DNA from: Streptomyces sp. GESEQ-4
GTDB taxonomy: Bacteria > Actinomycetota > Actinomycetes > Streptomycetales > Streptomycetaceae
Assembly: GCF_017948455.1 (NCBI RefSeq)
Contig: NZ_JAFFSU010000001.1
Span: 62,001-126,000, forward strand
Length of the DNA stretch: 64,000 nucleotides
Direction of reading: 5' to 3'
Every line of letters starts with the position of its first letter. The first letter of the stretch is position 1. This document shows positions 25,548-33,779 of this stretch, piece by piece. The notes under the pieces were generated by a model. That model made no database searches, was not told the origin of the DNA, and worked only from the letters and a program-made list of their open reading frames with translations. The position numbers were made by a program, and so were the translations under genes.

Positions 25548-26312
25548 GTGTCCGTCGAGTCCGTGAGCGCCCAGGGCTTCGCCCGCGAGGGCATGGCCGC
25601 CCTCCACCGCATCACCGAGTCCGCCGGCGGCGAGGTGACGCGCGCCGCCGAACTGATCGCCCAGTGCGTGCGCTCGGACGGCGTCATCCACGCCTTCGGT
25701 ACCGGCCACTCCCAAGCCATGGTCCTCGAACTCGCGGGCCGCGCCGGGGGGTTGGTCCCTACGAACCGCCTCAGCATCGCCGACCTCGTGCTCTACGGCG
25801 GTGACCCGCCCAGCGTCCTCGACGACCCGCTCCTGGAGCGCCAGGCGGGAGTCGCCCAGCGGATCTACGACCTCGCCGCCCCCCGACCGGAGGACCTCTT
25901 CGTCATCATCTCCAACTCCGGCGTCAACAACGTCATCGTCGAAATGGCCCTGCACGCCAAGGAAGCAGGCCACCGGCTCCTGGCCATCACCTCCCTCCCC
26001 CACACCCGGGCCGTCCCCGCCGCCCACCCGAGCGGCAAGAAGCTCGCCGACATCGCCGACGTGGTCCTCGACAACGCGGCCCCACGCGGCGACGCCCTCC
26101 TCGAACTCCCCGGCGGCGGCGCCATCTGCGCCCTGTCCACCCTCACCGGCGTGATGCTCATCCAGATGACAGTCGCCGAGGCAGCCTCCCTCCTCCTGGC
26201 CTCCGGTGACCGCCCGCCGGTGTACGTCTCGGCGAACGTGCCGGGCGGCTTCGAGGGCAACCTGGAGTTGGAGAAGCGATACGCGGGCCGCATCCGTCGC
26301 ACCGCGAGCTAG
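25548..26312 (+). CDS. SIS-domain sugar-phosphate isomerase/etherase-like protein
   Basis: A 254-residue protein of the SIS fold with phosphosugar-binding loops FGTGHSQAMVLE (about 46-57) and ISNSGVNNVIVE (about 122-133). It resembles the YP_phosphosugar-binding/GmhA-MurQ group, so it may isomerise or process a phosphorylated amino sugar made by the BadF-type kinase. GTG 25548 has GGGGAG 6 bases upstream; an earlier start at 25509 would run through the operator. Divergent from the RpiR gene and preceded by a predicted RpiR site. A repeat element follows directly after its stop. Confidence 0.85.
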   Translation: MSVESVSAQGFAREGMAALHRITESAGGEVTRAAELIAQCVRSDGVIHAFGTGHSQAMVLELAGRAGGLVPTNRLSIADLVLYGGDPPSVLDDPLLERQAGVAQRIYDLAAPRPEDLFVIISNSGVNNVIVEMALHAKEAGHRLLAITSLPHTRAVPAAHPSGKKLADIADVVLDNAAPRGDALLELPGGGAICALSTLTGVMLIQMTVAEAASLLLASGDRPPVYVSANVPGGFEGNLELEKRYAGRIRRTAS

Positions 26313-26313
26313 T

Positions 26314-26355
26314 AGCGCCCCAAAGGGCGCGGGGAACTGCGCGACCAGCCACAAC
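26314..26355 (+). repeat. Streptomyces intergenic repeat (hairpin type)
   Basis: AGCGCCC-CAAA-GGGCGC makes a short hairpin, followed by GGGGAACTGCGCGACC and AGCCACAAC. It starts two bases after the SIS gene stop, before the convergent EamA gene, where it may act as a terminator. A near copy lies inside the gene at 19530. Confidence 0.8.
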
Positions 26356-26373
26356 GGCGCCGCAGACGAAGAA

Positions 26374-27273
26374 CTACCGGTCCGACCGAGCAAGCACGCT
26401 GAGCGCATTCGCGATGACAACCGCCGTGATACCCGCCCACTCCATCCACCCCAGCCCTTCACCGAGCCCGACCCACCCGACCACCGCCGCAAGCACCGGA
26501 TTGACGCTCATGAACAGCCCGAACGCCGCCGCCGGCACCCGGCGCAGCGCGAACAGGTCGGCCAGATACGGCACCGCCGAGGACAGCACCCCCGCGGCCA
26601 CGGCACACGCGGTGGCCATCAGGGTCGGCGGATGCTGGACCGCCACGACGAGCCCGACCGGCAGGAACATCAGCGCGGACAGCCCGGCCGCGGCTGCCGA
26701 ACCCTGTGCTCCCGGGATACGCCGTCCGACGGTCCGGTTGAGCAGGATGTACGACGCCCAGCACAGGGCCGCGAGCAGCGCCAGCCCCATGCCGAGATAG
26801 TCGGCCGACGGCTGCGGCCGCATCAGGACGACGACCCCCGCCGCGGCGAGCAGCGCCCCGCAGGCGTCCAGGCGCCGCCGCGTGGCCGCGAGCGCGATGC
26901 TCAGCGGACCCAGGAATTCCAGCGTCACCGCCAGCCCGAGGCCGATGCGGTCGATGGCGCTGTACAGGGACAGGTTCATCGTCCCGAACACCACGGCCAG
27001 CAGCAGCACCGGCCACCACTGCCCCCAGGTGAACGACCGCAGCCGAGGTCTGCCCACGGCCAACAGGACGGCCGCGGCGACGTACTGGCGCACCGCGACG
27101 ACACCGACGGGGCCGATCACGGGGAACGCGAGCGAGCCGATCGCGGCCCCGATCTGGTTGGACAGCCCGCTGCCCGCCATCGTGGCCACCCCGGCGAGCG
27201 GGGGCCGTTCCGGGGCCGGGAGCGGTCCGGCGGCGGACAGGGATGCGGCGGGGCGTGCGGGTGCTCCTTGCAT
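26374..27273 (-). CDS. EamA (DMT) family transporter, RhtA-like
   Basis: A 299-residue membrane protein with about ten hydrophobic helices in two EamA repeats (first starting about 33, second about 160). Family features include LEFLGPLSIAL in the first repeat and a closing half ending GWMEWAGITAVVIANALS. RhtA-like members export amino acids or metabolites. It diverges from the LysR gene across a 68-base gap, the usual layout for a LysR-controlled exporter. Substrate unknown. ATG 27273 gives a proline-rich cytoplasmic tail before the first helix; a later ATG (MAGSG) about 31 codons in is possible. Confidence 0.88.
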   Translation of the reverse strand: MQGAPARPAASLSAAGPLPAPERPPLAGVATMAGSGLSNQIGAAIGSLAFPVIGPVGVVAVRQYVAAAVLLAVGRPRLRSFTWGQWWPVLLLAVVFGTMNLSLYSAIDRIGLGLAVTLEFLGPLSIALAATRRRLDACGALLAAAGVVVLMRPQPSADYLGMGLALLAALCWASYILLNRTVGRRIPGAQGSAAAAGLSALMFLPVGLVVAVQHPPTLMATACAVAAGVLSSAVPYLADLFALRRVPAAAFGLFMSVNPVLAAVVGWVGLGEGLGWMEWAGITAVVIANALSVLARSDR

Positions 27274-27341
27274 GCTCCGATCGTGCGCCCGTTCCCCACT
27301 TGCGCAAAATGCATCCGGCTCGGGATCTATACGCTGGACGC

Positions 27342-28196
27342 ATGGATGTGGAACTGCGGCAGCTGCGCTGTCTCGTCGCGATCGTCGACGAGGGCACCTT
27401 CACCGACGCCGCCCTCGCCCTCGACGTCTCCCAGGCCGCCGTCTCCCGCACCCTGGCCTCGCTGGAAAAGGCCCTGGGCGTACGGCTGTTGCGGCGGACC
27501 TCGCGCGAGGTGACCCCGACCGGGGCCGGGGTGCGGGTGGTGGCGCACGCCCGGCGTGTGCTCGCCGAGGTGGACGACCTGGTGCGGGAGGCCGCGTCCG
27601 GCCATGCCCAGCTGCGGATCGGCTACGCCTGGTCCGCGCTCGGCCGGCACACCGTCGCCTTCCAGCGCCGCTGGGCCGAGCTGCGTCCGAAGACCGATCT
27701 GCACCTGGTCCGCGTCAACTCGGGCACGGCCGGACTCGCGGAGGGCGCCTGCGATCTGGCCGTCGTACGGCGGCCCGTGGACGATCGGCGGTTCGAGTCG
27801 GCCATCGTCGGTCTGGAGCGGCGGCTGTGTGCGGTGGCCGGCGACGATCCGCTGGCCCGGCGCCGCTCGGTCCGGCTGGCCGACCTCGCCGGGCGCACGC
27901 TCCTCGTCGACCGCCGCACCGGCACCACGACCGCGGACCTGTGGCCGCCGGACTCCCGCCCGGCCGTCGAGGAGACCCACGACATCGACGACTGGCTCAC
28001 CGTGATCTCCGCGGGCCGCGGCATCGGCATCACGGCCGAGTCCACCGCCAACCAGTATCCGCGGCCCGGCGTCGTCTATCGCCCGGTGCGCGACGCCGAG
28101 CCGATCGCCGTACGCCTCGCCTGGTGGCGGGACGACCCGCATCCCGCCGCGCAGGCCGTGATGGAACTGGTCACCGAGCTGTACCGCGAGGGTTGA
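27342..28196 (+). CDS. LysR family transcriptional regulator
   Basis: A 284-residue LysR regulator. The N-terminal winged HTH (DVELRQLRCLVAIVDEG, then FTDAALALDVSQAAVSRT) starts right at ATG 27342; an upstream frame adds 33 unrelated residues. The effector domain follows from about residue 88. Divergent from the EamA exporter, which is its probable target; LysR proteins usually bind in the shared gap (27274-27341), where no strong inverted repeat stands out. Confidence 0.9.
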   Translation: MDVELRQLRCLVAIVDEGTFTDAALALDVSQAAVSRTLASLEKALGVRLLRRTSREVTPTGAGVRVVAHARRVLAEVDDLVREAASGHAQLRIGYAWSALGRHTVAFQRRWAELRPKTDLHLVRVNSGTAGLAEGACDLAVVRRPVDDRRFESAIVGLERRLCAVAGDDPLARRRSVRLADLAGRTLLVDRRTGTTTADLWPPDSRPAVEETHDIDDWLTVISAGRGIGITAESTANQYPRPGVVYRPVRDAEPIAVRLAWWRDDPHPAAQAVMELVTELYREG

Positions 28197-28225
28197 GCGC
28201 AGGGGACATGGGGGCAATACGCCGG

Positions 28226-28247
28226 ACAAAATTGTTGACAATTTTGT
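28226..28247. promoter_or_regulatory. GntR operator palindrome
   Basis: A perfect inverted repeat has 10-base arms (ACAAAATTGT and ACAATTTTGT) separated by TG. It is an AT-rich island in GC-rich DNA, 48 bases before the GntR ATG and after the LysR stop. It overlaps a TTGACA hexamer (28235-28240), so binding there would block transcription. Confidence 0.8.
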
Positions 28248-28294
28248 TTGGCTAGATTTACGTTCGACAGGCACTCACTCAGGGAGGGCACACG

Positions 28295-28945
28295 ATGCCG
28301 AAACAAGCCCGTCCGAGCACCGGAGAGCAGGCCAAACAGCATGCGCTCGCGCAGCTGCGGCAGGCGATCCTGCACGGCGAGATGGCACCGGCACAGCGAC
28401 TGGTGGAGAACGAACTCGCCGAGCAGTTCGATGTGACACGGGCGAGCATCCGTGCGGCACTCATCGATCTGGAGGCCCAGGGCCTCGTGGAGCGGATCCG
28501 CAACCGCGGCTCGCGGGTGCGGGTGGTGACCGTGGAGGAAGCGGTCGCCATCACCGAGTGCCGGATGGTCCTCGAGGGGCTGTGCGCGGCGAAGGCGGCC
28601 GTCGCGGCCAGCGACGAGCAGCTGATGGAACTGGCGGACCTGGGCACGGCGATGAGCAAGGCCGTGGCCGACGGCGAGCCGATGACGTACTCCGAACTGA
28701 ACCAGGAACTGCATGCCAGGATCCGGGAGTTCTCCGGCCAGCGCACGGCCGTGGAGCTGCTGGAGCGGCTCAATGCCCAACTGGTGCGCCACCGCTTCCA
28801 GTTGGCCCTGCGGCCCGGTCGTCCGCAGCAATCCCTGAACGAGCATCTGGCGATGATCGAGGCGATCAGGGCCAGGGACCCCCAGGCGGCCGAAGCGGCC
28901 GTCCGCGCCCACCTCACCAGCGTGATCGACGCGTTGCAGGACTGA
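28295..28945 (+). CDS. GntR family (FCD) transcriptional regulator
   Basis: A 216-residue regulator: winged HTH (about 15-75, VENELAEQFDVTRASIRAAL) and an FCD ligand domain (about 85-210, including His residues in ELHARIREF and HLTSVID that bind metal in this class). FCD regulators commonly sense carboxylic acids. It is the first gene of the aromatic operon, 46 bases before the hydratase gene, and the strong palindrome at 28226-28247 suggests it represses itself and the whole operon. The ATG follows GGGAGGGCAC. Confidence 0.9.
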   Translation: MPKQARPSTGEQAKQHALAQLRQAILHGEMAPAQRLVENELAEQFDVTRASIRAALIDLEAQGLVERIRNRGSRVRVVTVEEAVAITECRMVLEGLCAAKAAVAASDEQLMELADLGTAMSKAVADGEPMTYSELNQELHARIREFSGQRTAVELLERLNAQLVRHRFQLALRPGRPQQSLNEHLAMIEAIRARDPQAAEAAVRAHLTSVIDALQD

Positions 28946-28991
28946 CGCGCGCGGGGCGGGCGCCCCTCTGTCCATCAAGGAGATTTCCGCA

Positions 28992-29750
28992 ATGACGCAT
29001 GCCGAAGCGCCCGCCACCACTCCACCACCACGGTCGACCCTCGTCGTCACCGCGCATGCCGGGGACTTCGTGTGGCGGGCCGGCGGAGCCATCGCCCTGG
29101 CCGCCTCGCGGGGGGAGAGGGTCACCATCGCCTGCCTGGCCTTCGGCGAGCGCGGCGAGTCCGCCAAGGCGTGGCGCGAGGGCAAGCAACTGGAGGAGAT
29201 CAAGGCGATACGCCGGGACGAGGCCGAGCGCGCCGCCGAAACCCTCGGCGCCGAGGTCCGCTTCTTCGACGCCGGCGACTATCCACTGGTCCCCACAGCG
29301 GAGTTGACCGACCGACTGGTCGAGGTCTACCGCGAGACGCAGCCCGATGTCGTCCTCACCCACCCGACGGAGGACCCGTACAACGGCGACCACCCGGCCG
29401 CCAACCGCATGGCCCTGGAAGCCCGGATCCTCGCCCAGGCCATCGGCTACCCGGGGGAGGGCGACATCATCGGCGCCCCGCCGGTCTTCTACTTCGAGCC
29501 GCACCAGCCCGAGATGAGCGGCTTCAAGCCCGAGGTGCTGCTCGACATCACCGAGGTGTGGGACACCAAGCGCAAGGCGATGGAGTGCCTCGGGGCGCAG
29601 CAGCACCTGTGGGACTACTACACCGACCTCGCCGTGCGCCGCGGCGTCCAGCTCAAGCGCAACGCCGGACCCAACCTGGGCCTTGCCCACAAGACCATGG
29701 CCGAGGCGTTCATGCGTCCCTATCCGCAGATCGCGAAGGAGCTGGCATGA
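28992..29750 (+). CDS. galB: 4-oxalomesaconate hydratase (GalB-like, PIG-L fold)
   Basis: A 252-residue PIG-L/LmbE-fold enzyme. The metal motif appears as TAHAGDFVWRAGG (about 19-31) in place of the usual HPDD, and HPTEDPYNGDHPAA (about 117-130) completes the site; both features resemble the GalB hydratases of gallate catabolism. It should hydrate 4-oxalomesaconate to 4-carboxy-4-hydroxy-2-oxoadipate. AAGGAG lies 9 bases before the ATG. The stop overlaps the aldolase ATG (ATGA). The two genes that follow perform the next and the preceding steps, which strongly supports the call. Confidence 0.83.
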   Translation: MTHAEAPATTPPPRSTLVVTAHAGDFVWRAGGAIALAASRGERVTIACLAFGERGESAKAWREGKQLEEIKAIRRDEAERAAETLGAEVRFFDAGDYPLVPTAELTDRLVEVYRETQPDVVLTHPTEDPYNGDHPAANRMALEARILAQAIGYPGEGDIIGAPPVFYFEPHQPEMSGFKPEVLLDITEVWDTKRKAMECLGAQQHLWDYYTDLAVRRGVQLKRNAGPNLGLAHKTMAEAFMRPYPQIAKELA

Positions 29751-30451
29751 GCGGCGTGATCGTCACCGACCCGCCGAAGGCCGACGCCAAGGACGTCGAG
29801 GCGCTCGCCGGATTCGGCGTGGCCACCGTGAGCGAGGCGCTGGGGCGCACCGGTCTGCTCGGCCCGGAGATCCGCCCCATCCAGCAGGGCGTGCGTGTCG
29901 CCGGTACGGCCGTCACCGTGCTCAGCTGGCCCGGCGACAACCTCATGATCCACGCGGCCGTCGAGCAGTGCGGCGAGGGCGACATCCTCGTCGTCACCAC
30001 CACCTCCCCGTCCACCGACGGCATGTTCGGCGAACTGTTCGCCACCGCGCTGCGACGGCGGGGCGTCCGTGGCCTGGTCAGCAACGCCGGTGTCCGCGAC
30101 ACCCAGGAGCTGCGCGAGATGGACTTCCCGGCCTGGTCCCGGGCGGTCTCCGCGCAGGGCACGGTCAAGACCACCGGCGGCTCGGTCAACGTACCGGTCG
30201 CGATCGACGGCCAGGTGATCCGCCCCGGCGATGCGATCCTCGCCGACGACGACGGCGTGGTGGTCGTCCCGCGCGAGCGCGTCCGCGCCACCGTCGAGGC
30301 GTCCGCGGCTCGCGAGGCCAAGGAGGCCAAGGCCCGCGCCGCCTTCCTCGACGGACAACTGGGCCTGGACCGCTACGGGTTGCGGGAGACGTTGCGGCGG
30401 CTCGGCGTCGAGTACCGGACCTACGAGGAATACACGGGGGAGCGGTCGTGA
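29747..30451 (+). CDS. galC: 4-carboxy-4-hydroxy-2-oxoadipate aldolase (LigK/GalC-like)
   Basis: A 234-residue RraA-fold class II aldolase. The family region GMFGELFATALRRRG, with RGLVSNAGVRDTQEL (Arg-Asp metal/substrate pair), is visible around residues 88-122. It should split 4-carboxy-4-hydroxy-2-oxoadipate into pyruvate and oxaloacetate, which enter central metabolism, and often also decarboxylates oxaloacetate. It overlaps both neighbours by 4 bases (ATGA in front, GTGA behind). RraA-fold relatives can be non-enzymatic, but the operon setting supports the aldolase. Confidence 0.85.
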   Translation: MSGVIVTDPPKADAKDVEALAGFGVATVSEALGRTGLLGPEIRPIQQGVRVAGTAVTVLSWPGDNLMIHAAVEQCGEGDILVVTTTSPSTDGMFGELFATALRRRGVRGLVSNAGVRDTQELREMDFPAWSRAVSAQGTVKTTGGSVNVPVAIDGQVIRPGDAILADDDGVVVVPRERVRATVEASAAREAKEAKARAAFLDGQLGLDRYGLRETLRRLGVEYRTYEEYTGERS

Positions 30452-31545
30452 GCCACGGGCCCGAGGAAGTGCCCTGCATGCTGATGCGCGGCGGCACCTC
30501 CAAGGGCGCCTACTTCCTCGCCGACGACCTGCCCGCCGATCCCGGTGACCGCGACGACCTGCTGCTGCGGGTCATGGGCAGCCCCGACCCGCGCCAGATC
30601 GACGGCCTGGGCGGCGCGCACCCGCTCACCAGCAAGGTGGCCGTCATCTCCCGCTCGGCCGGTCCCGAGGCGGACGTCGACTACCTGTTCCTCCAAGTCG
30701 CCGTCGACCACCCTGAAGTGACGGACCATCAGAACTGCGGCAACGTCCTCGCCGGAGTCGGTCCCTTCGCCGTGGAACGCGGCCTGGTCGACGCGGACGA
30801 CGCCGAGACGACCGTACGCATCCGGATGCTCAACACCGGAGAGCTGGCCGTCGCGACCTTCCCCACCCCCGGTGGCCGGGTCGACTACACCGGCTCCGCG
30901 GAGATCTCCGGAGTGCCGGGCGCAGCCGCTGCCGTCGTGATCGAGTTCCCGCCGGGCGCCGGCCCGCTGCTGCCCACCGGTCACGTCCGCGACACCGTCG
31001 CCGGTACCGAGGTCACCTGCGTGGACAACGGGATGCCGACCGTGCTGATCCCCGCCTCCGCCCTCGGCGTCACCGGCTACGAGGCGCCCAAGGACCTGGA
31101 GGAGAACGTCACCCTCGTCGACAGGCTGCGCGAAATCCGGCTGGAGGCAGGGAAGTTGATGGGTCTGGCCGACGTGGACGGCGCCACCGTGCCCAAGCTC
31201 AGCCTGCTCGCGCCGCCCCGGGACGGCGGTGCGGTGACGACCCGCACCTTCATCCCCGTCCGCTGCCACACCTCCATCGGCGTCCTGGGCGCCGCGAGCG
31301 TGGCGGCGGGGCTGCTCGTGCCCGGCGGCGTGGGGGAGGGGATCGCGGAACCCCCCGGCCAGGGCGAGCGCGTACGCATCGAGCACCCCACCGGATTCCT
31401 CGACATCGAAACCACCGTGGAGCCCGGATCCGCTCAGACCGCTCCCGTGGTCCGCCGCACCGCCGTCGTGCGCACCGCACGGAAGATCTTCGACGGCACC
31501 GTCTTCCCCCGCGCTGCCGAACCACCGCTTGGAGGCACACCATGA
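30448..31545 (+). CDS. galD: 4-oxalomesaconate tautomerase (GalD/LigU-like, PrpF family)
   Basis: A 365-residue PrpF/DUF453-fold isomerase. The N-terminus shows the signature MLMRGGTSKGAYF (about 11-23), then IDGLGGAHPLTSKVA and DHQNCGNVLAGVGPF (Cys in NCGN), and late RCHTSIGVLGAASVA. It should convert the keto and enol forms of 4-oxalomesaconate ahead of the hydratase. GTG 30448 overlaps the aldolase stop and the gene overlaps the dioxygenase ATG by 4 bases. Other PrpF members act on 2-methylaconitate; the operon favours the aromatic pathway. Confidence 0.85.
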   Translation: MSHGPEEVPCMLMRGGTSKGAYFLADDLPADPGDRDDLLLRVMGSPDPRQIDGLGGAHPLTSKVAVISRSAGPEADVDYLFLQVAVDHPEVTDHQNCGNVLAGVGPFAVERGLVDADDAETTVRIRMLNTGELAVATFPTPGGRVDYTGSAEISGVPGAAAAVVIEFPPGAGPLLPTGHVRDTVAGTEVTCVDNGMPTVLIPASALGVTGYEAPKDLEENVTLVDRLREIRLEAGKLMGLADVDGATVPKLSLLAPPRDGGAVTTRTFIPVRCHTSIGVLGAASVAAGLLVPGGVGEGIAEPPGQGERVRIEHPTGFLDIETTVEPGSAQTAPVVRRTAVVRTARKIFDGTVFPRAAEPPLGGTP

Positions 31546-32540
31546 CCCCGCCGCTCGGTGACATCGCCCATGTCGGCCACGCCCAGCTGTTCACCCCGGA
31601 CCTGGACGCCAGTGTCGCCTTCTTCACCGACTACCTGGGCCTGACCGTCAACGGGCAGCAGGGAGACACCGTTTACCTGCGGACCTTCGACGACTACGAA
31701 CACCACAGCCTCGTCCTCACCGCCCGCGAACAGCCGGGCCTCGGCCGGCTCGCACTGCGCACCTCCAGCGAGGAGGCCCTTCAGCGACGCGTCGGCGCGA
31801 TCGAGGACGCCGGCGGCACCGGCACCTGGGTCGAGGACGAGCCCGGCCTCGGCAAGCTCTACGTCACGACCGACCCGGACGGCCACGAGCACGCGTTGTA
31901 CTGGGAGAGCCAACACTACGAAGCCCCCGAGGAGTTGCGGCCCGCGCTGAAGAACCAGCCCCAGGCCAAGCCCAACCGGGGCGTGGGCGTACGCCGGCTC
32001 GACCACATCAACTTCCTCGCCGCCGACGTACTCGCCAACGCGGAGTTCCAGCAACAGCTCCTCGGCGCACGACCCACGGAGCAGATCCGGCTCGACACGG
32101 GGAAGATCGCCGCCCGCTGGCTGACCTTCACGAACAAGTCGTACGACGTCGTCTACACCTCGGACTGGACCGGCTCCACCGGTCGACTGCACCACATCGC
32201 CTTCGCCACGGACACCCGCGAGGAGATCCTGCGCGCCGCCGATCTCGCCATCGACAGTGGTGTGTTCATCGAGACCGGACCGCACAAGCACGCCATCCAG
32301 CAGACGTTCTTCCTCTACGTCTACGAGCCGGGCGGCAACCGCATCGAGCTGTGCAACCCGCTCACGCGGCTGGTCCTGGCCCCCGACTGGCCGCTGATCA
32401 CCTGGACCGAGGAGGAGCGGAAGAAGGGCCAGGCCTGGGGTCTGAAGACCATCGAGTCGTTCCACACGCACGGGACGCCGCCGGCCGGGCCGCCGACCGC
32501 TTCGGCGCCCCGCGCATCTCGGCGATCTGGTTCGCGCTGA
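31542..32540 (+). CDS. Type I extradiol dioxygenase (VOC), ring-cleaving, altered C-terminus
   Basis: A two-domain vicinal-oxygen-chelate protein of about 332 residues, like catechol 2,3-dioxygenase. The iron ligands of the second domain are visible: RLDHINF, RLHHIAF and GNRIELCNP (His, His, Glu). It sits at the end of a coupled operon whose other enzymes use 4-oxalomesaconate, so the expected substrate is gallate or a similar trihydroxy acid (inference). Known gallate dioxygenases are type II, which makes this unusual. The last ~20 residues, after FHTHGTPP, are out-of-family (AGPPTASAPRASRRSGSR) and read into the remnant of a transporter gene, which indicates a deletion that removed the original stop. 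The catalytic core appears intact. Confidence 0.82.
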   Translation: MTPPLGDIAHVGHAQLFTPDLDASVAFFTDYLGLTVNGQQGDTVYLRTFDDYEHHSLVLTAREQPGLGRLALRTSSEEALQRRVGAIEDAGGTGTWVEDEPGLGKLYVTTDPDGHEHALYWESQHYEAPEELRPALKNQPQAKPNRGVGVRRLDHINFLAADVLANAEFQQQLLGARPTEQIRLDTGKIAARWLTFTNKSYDVVYTSDWTGSTGRLHHIAFATDTREEILRAADLAIDSGVFIETGPHKHAIQQTFFLYVYEPGGNRIELCNPLTRLVLAPDWPLITWTEEERKKGQAWGLKTIESFHTHGTPPAGPPTASAPRASRRSGSR

Positions 32541-32905
32541 CCGCCGCCGGGGTCTTTCTGCTCAGCGTCCATATGCCGATGAGCGTGACGATGATCGTCG
32601 TCTTCCTCACCGGCGTTTTCCTGAACAGCGCCCAGACGATGATCTACGCGACCGTCTCCATCCTTTCCACCCCGGACAGCCGCGCCACCGCCGTCGGCTG
32701 GACCTCCGGCATGGGCCGCTTCGGCGCCGTCTTCGGCCCCTGGCTCGGCGGCCGGCTCCTCGCCGCGAACCACGGCGACTGGGGCTTCACCGCCTTCGCC
32801 ATCGCCGGCCTCTCCTCCATGGTCTTCATCGGCATCGCCTCACTGCGCGGCCCGAAGCGGTCCACGGGGGCCGGTGTGCAGCAGGAACTGGCGGCCACGC
32901 ACTGA
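32483..32905 (+). pseudogene. MFS transporter remnant (aromatic acid symporter C-terminus)
   Basis: About 140 residues resembling the last four helices of an MFS transporter, starting at GRAADRFGAPR (the cytoplasmic loop motif) and ending EELAATH-like. There is no start codon or N-terminal two thirds. The reading frame differs from that of the dioxygenase it overlaps. Position after an aromatic operon suggests an AAHS-type aromatic-acid importer, now lost. The open frame runs further upstream only because of GC-rich shadow coding. Confidence 0.75.
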
Positions 32906-32997
32906 TGAGTTGAGGGAGAGTGCGGCGAAGTTCGGGGTCGGTGTGCGGTCCGTCCAAGGGCTCCGAGGCCCGCGGACCGCCCTGGCCGGGGGACCGC

Positions 32998-33576
32998 TCA
33001 GTCCCTGGCCCGTACGCCGTCGAGCGCGACGGTCAGTACGCGGTCGCGCTGGGCCTCGTCGAGGAAGTGCGTCGCGGTGATGCCCGAGACCATCCGCAGC
33101 AGGTCGTCGAAGTTCATGTCCTTGCGCGCCTCGCCCGCCTCCTGCGCCCGCTGGAACAGCGGGCCGCCCGCCGCGTACATCGACTCCCGGCAGGCCAGGA
33201 AGATCTCCGACTCGTTGTTGAGGGCCTCGCGGATGGCCCGCTTGGTGACGGTGTAGTCGACGAACCGCCGCAGCCACGAGGTCAGCGCCTCCCACGGCTC
33301 CCGGTCGGCGACCGCCACGGCGACCTGGCACAGGTCGTTCACCTCGGTCGCGTACACGCTCTCGAACAGATGGCGGCGGGTCGGGAAGTTCCGGTACAGC
33401 GTGCCGATGCCGACGCCCGCCCGCCGCGCGATGTCCTCAAGGGAGGCTTCCGCGCCGTGCTCGGCGAACGCCTCACGGGCGGCCACCAGCAGCGCGTCGT
33501 AGTTGCGCGCGGCGTCCTTACGGTGCGGCCGGCGCGACGCGACGATCTCGCTGACGGGGTACGGCTGGGCCGTCAC
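32998..33576 (-). CDS. TetR family transcriptional regulator
   Basis: A 192-residue TetR repressor. The HTH is at about 20-60 (SLEDIARRAGVGIGTLYRNF). The C-terminal ligand domain follows. GTG 33576 is chosen because GGGAGG lies 6-10 bases upstream and an earlier frame would pass through the operators. It diverges from the MFS exporter gene, with two palindromes in the gap, so it probably represses that exporter and itself. Effector unknown. Confidence 0.9.
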   Translation of the reverse strand: MTAQPYPVSEIVASRRPHRKDAARNYDALLVAAREAFAEHGAEASLEDIARRAGVGIGTLYRNFPTRRHLFESVYATEVNDLCQVAVAVADREPWEALTSWLRRFVDYTVTKRAIREALNNESEIFLACRESMYAAGGPLFQRAQEAGEARKDMNFDDLLRMVSGITATHFLDEAQRDRVLTVALDGVRARD

Positions 33577-33606
33577 TGCTGCCTCCCAGGGGCGGACAGG
33601 TTGAAG

Positions 33607-33646
33607 CGGAGGTATGCCTCCGCTACAGTGGAGGGGTACCTCCACT
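33607..33646. promoter_or_regulatory. Two TetR operator palindromes
   Basis: Two perfect inverted repeats lie side by side: 6-base arms CGGAGG/CCTCCG around TATG (33607-33622), and 8-base arms AGTGGAGG/CCTCCACT around GGTA (33627-33646). Both share the GGAGG core, and their centres are 22 bases apart, about two helical turns. They lie between the divergent TetR and MFS genes. Confidence 0.8.
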
Positions 33647-33779
33647 TTAGCAGTGCGGGGTCCGTTCGCCGTGGACGCGTGACGTCTACGACGCGAAGAC
33701 CCCTCACCCTCTTCCCCTCACACTCGTCCGCGACCGGACGCTCTCGGCCGCACCCTGTTCGGATTCGGAGAGGCTCTCC

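Noticed and set aside
20049..26355. CRISPR-like reading of the repeated hairpin element
   Set aside because: There are only two copies, 6 kb apart and in opposite orientation, with no regular spacers or cas genes.
28992..29750. GlcNAc deacetylase of mycothiol synthesis (MshB/LmbE type)
   Set aside because: The HPDD motif is replaced by HAGD, and the gene is coupled to GalC- and GalD-like genes, which favours the GalB hydratase.
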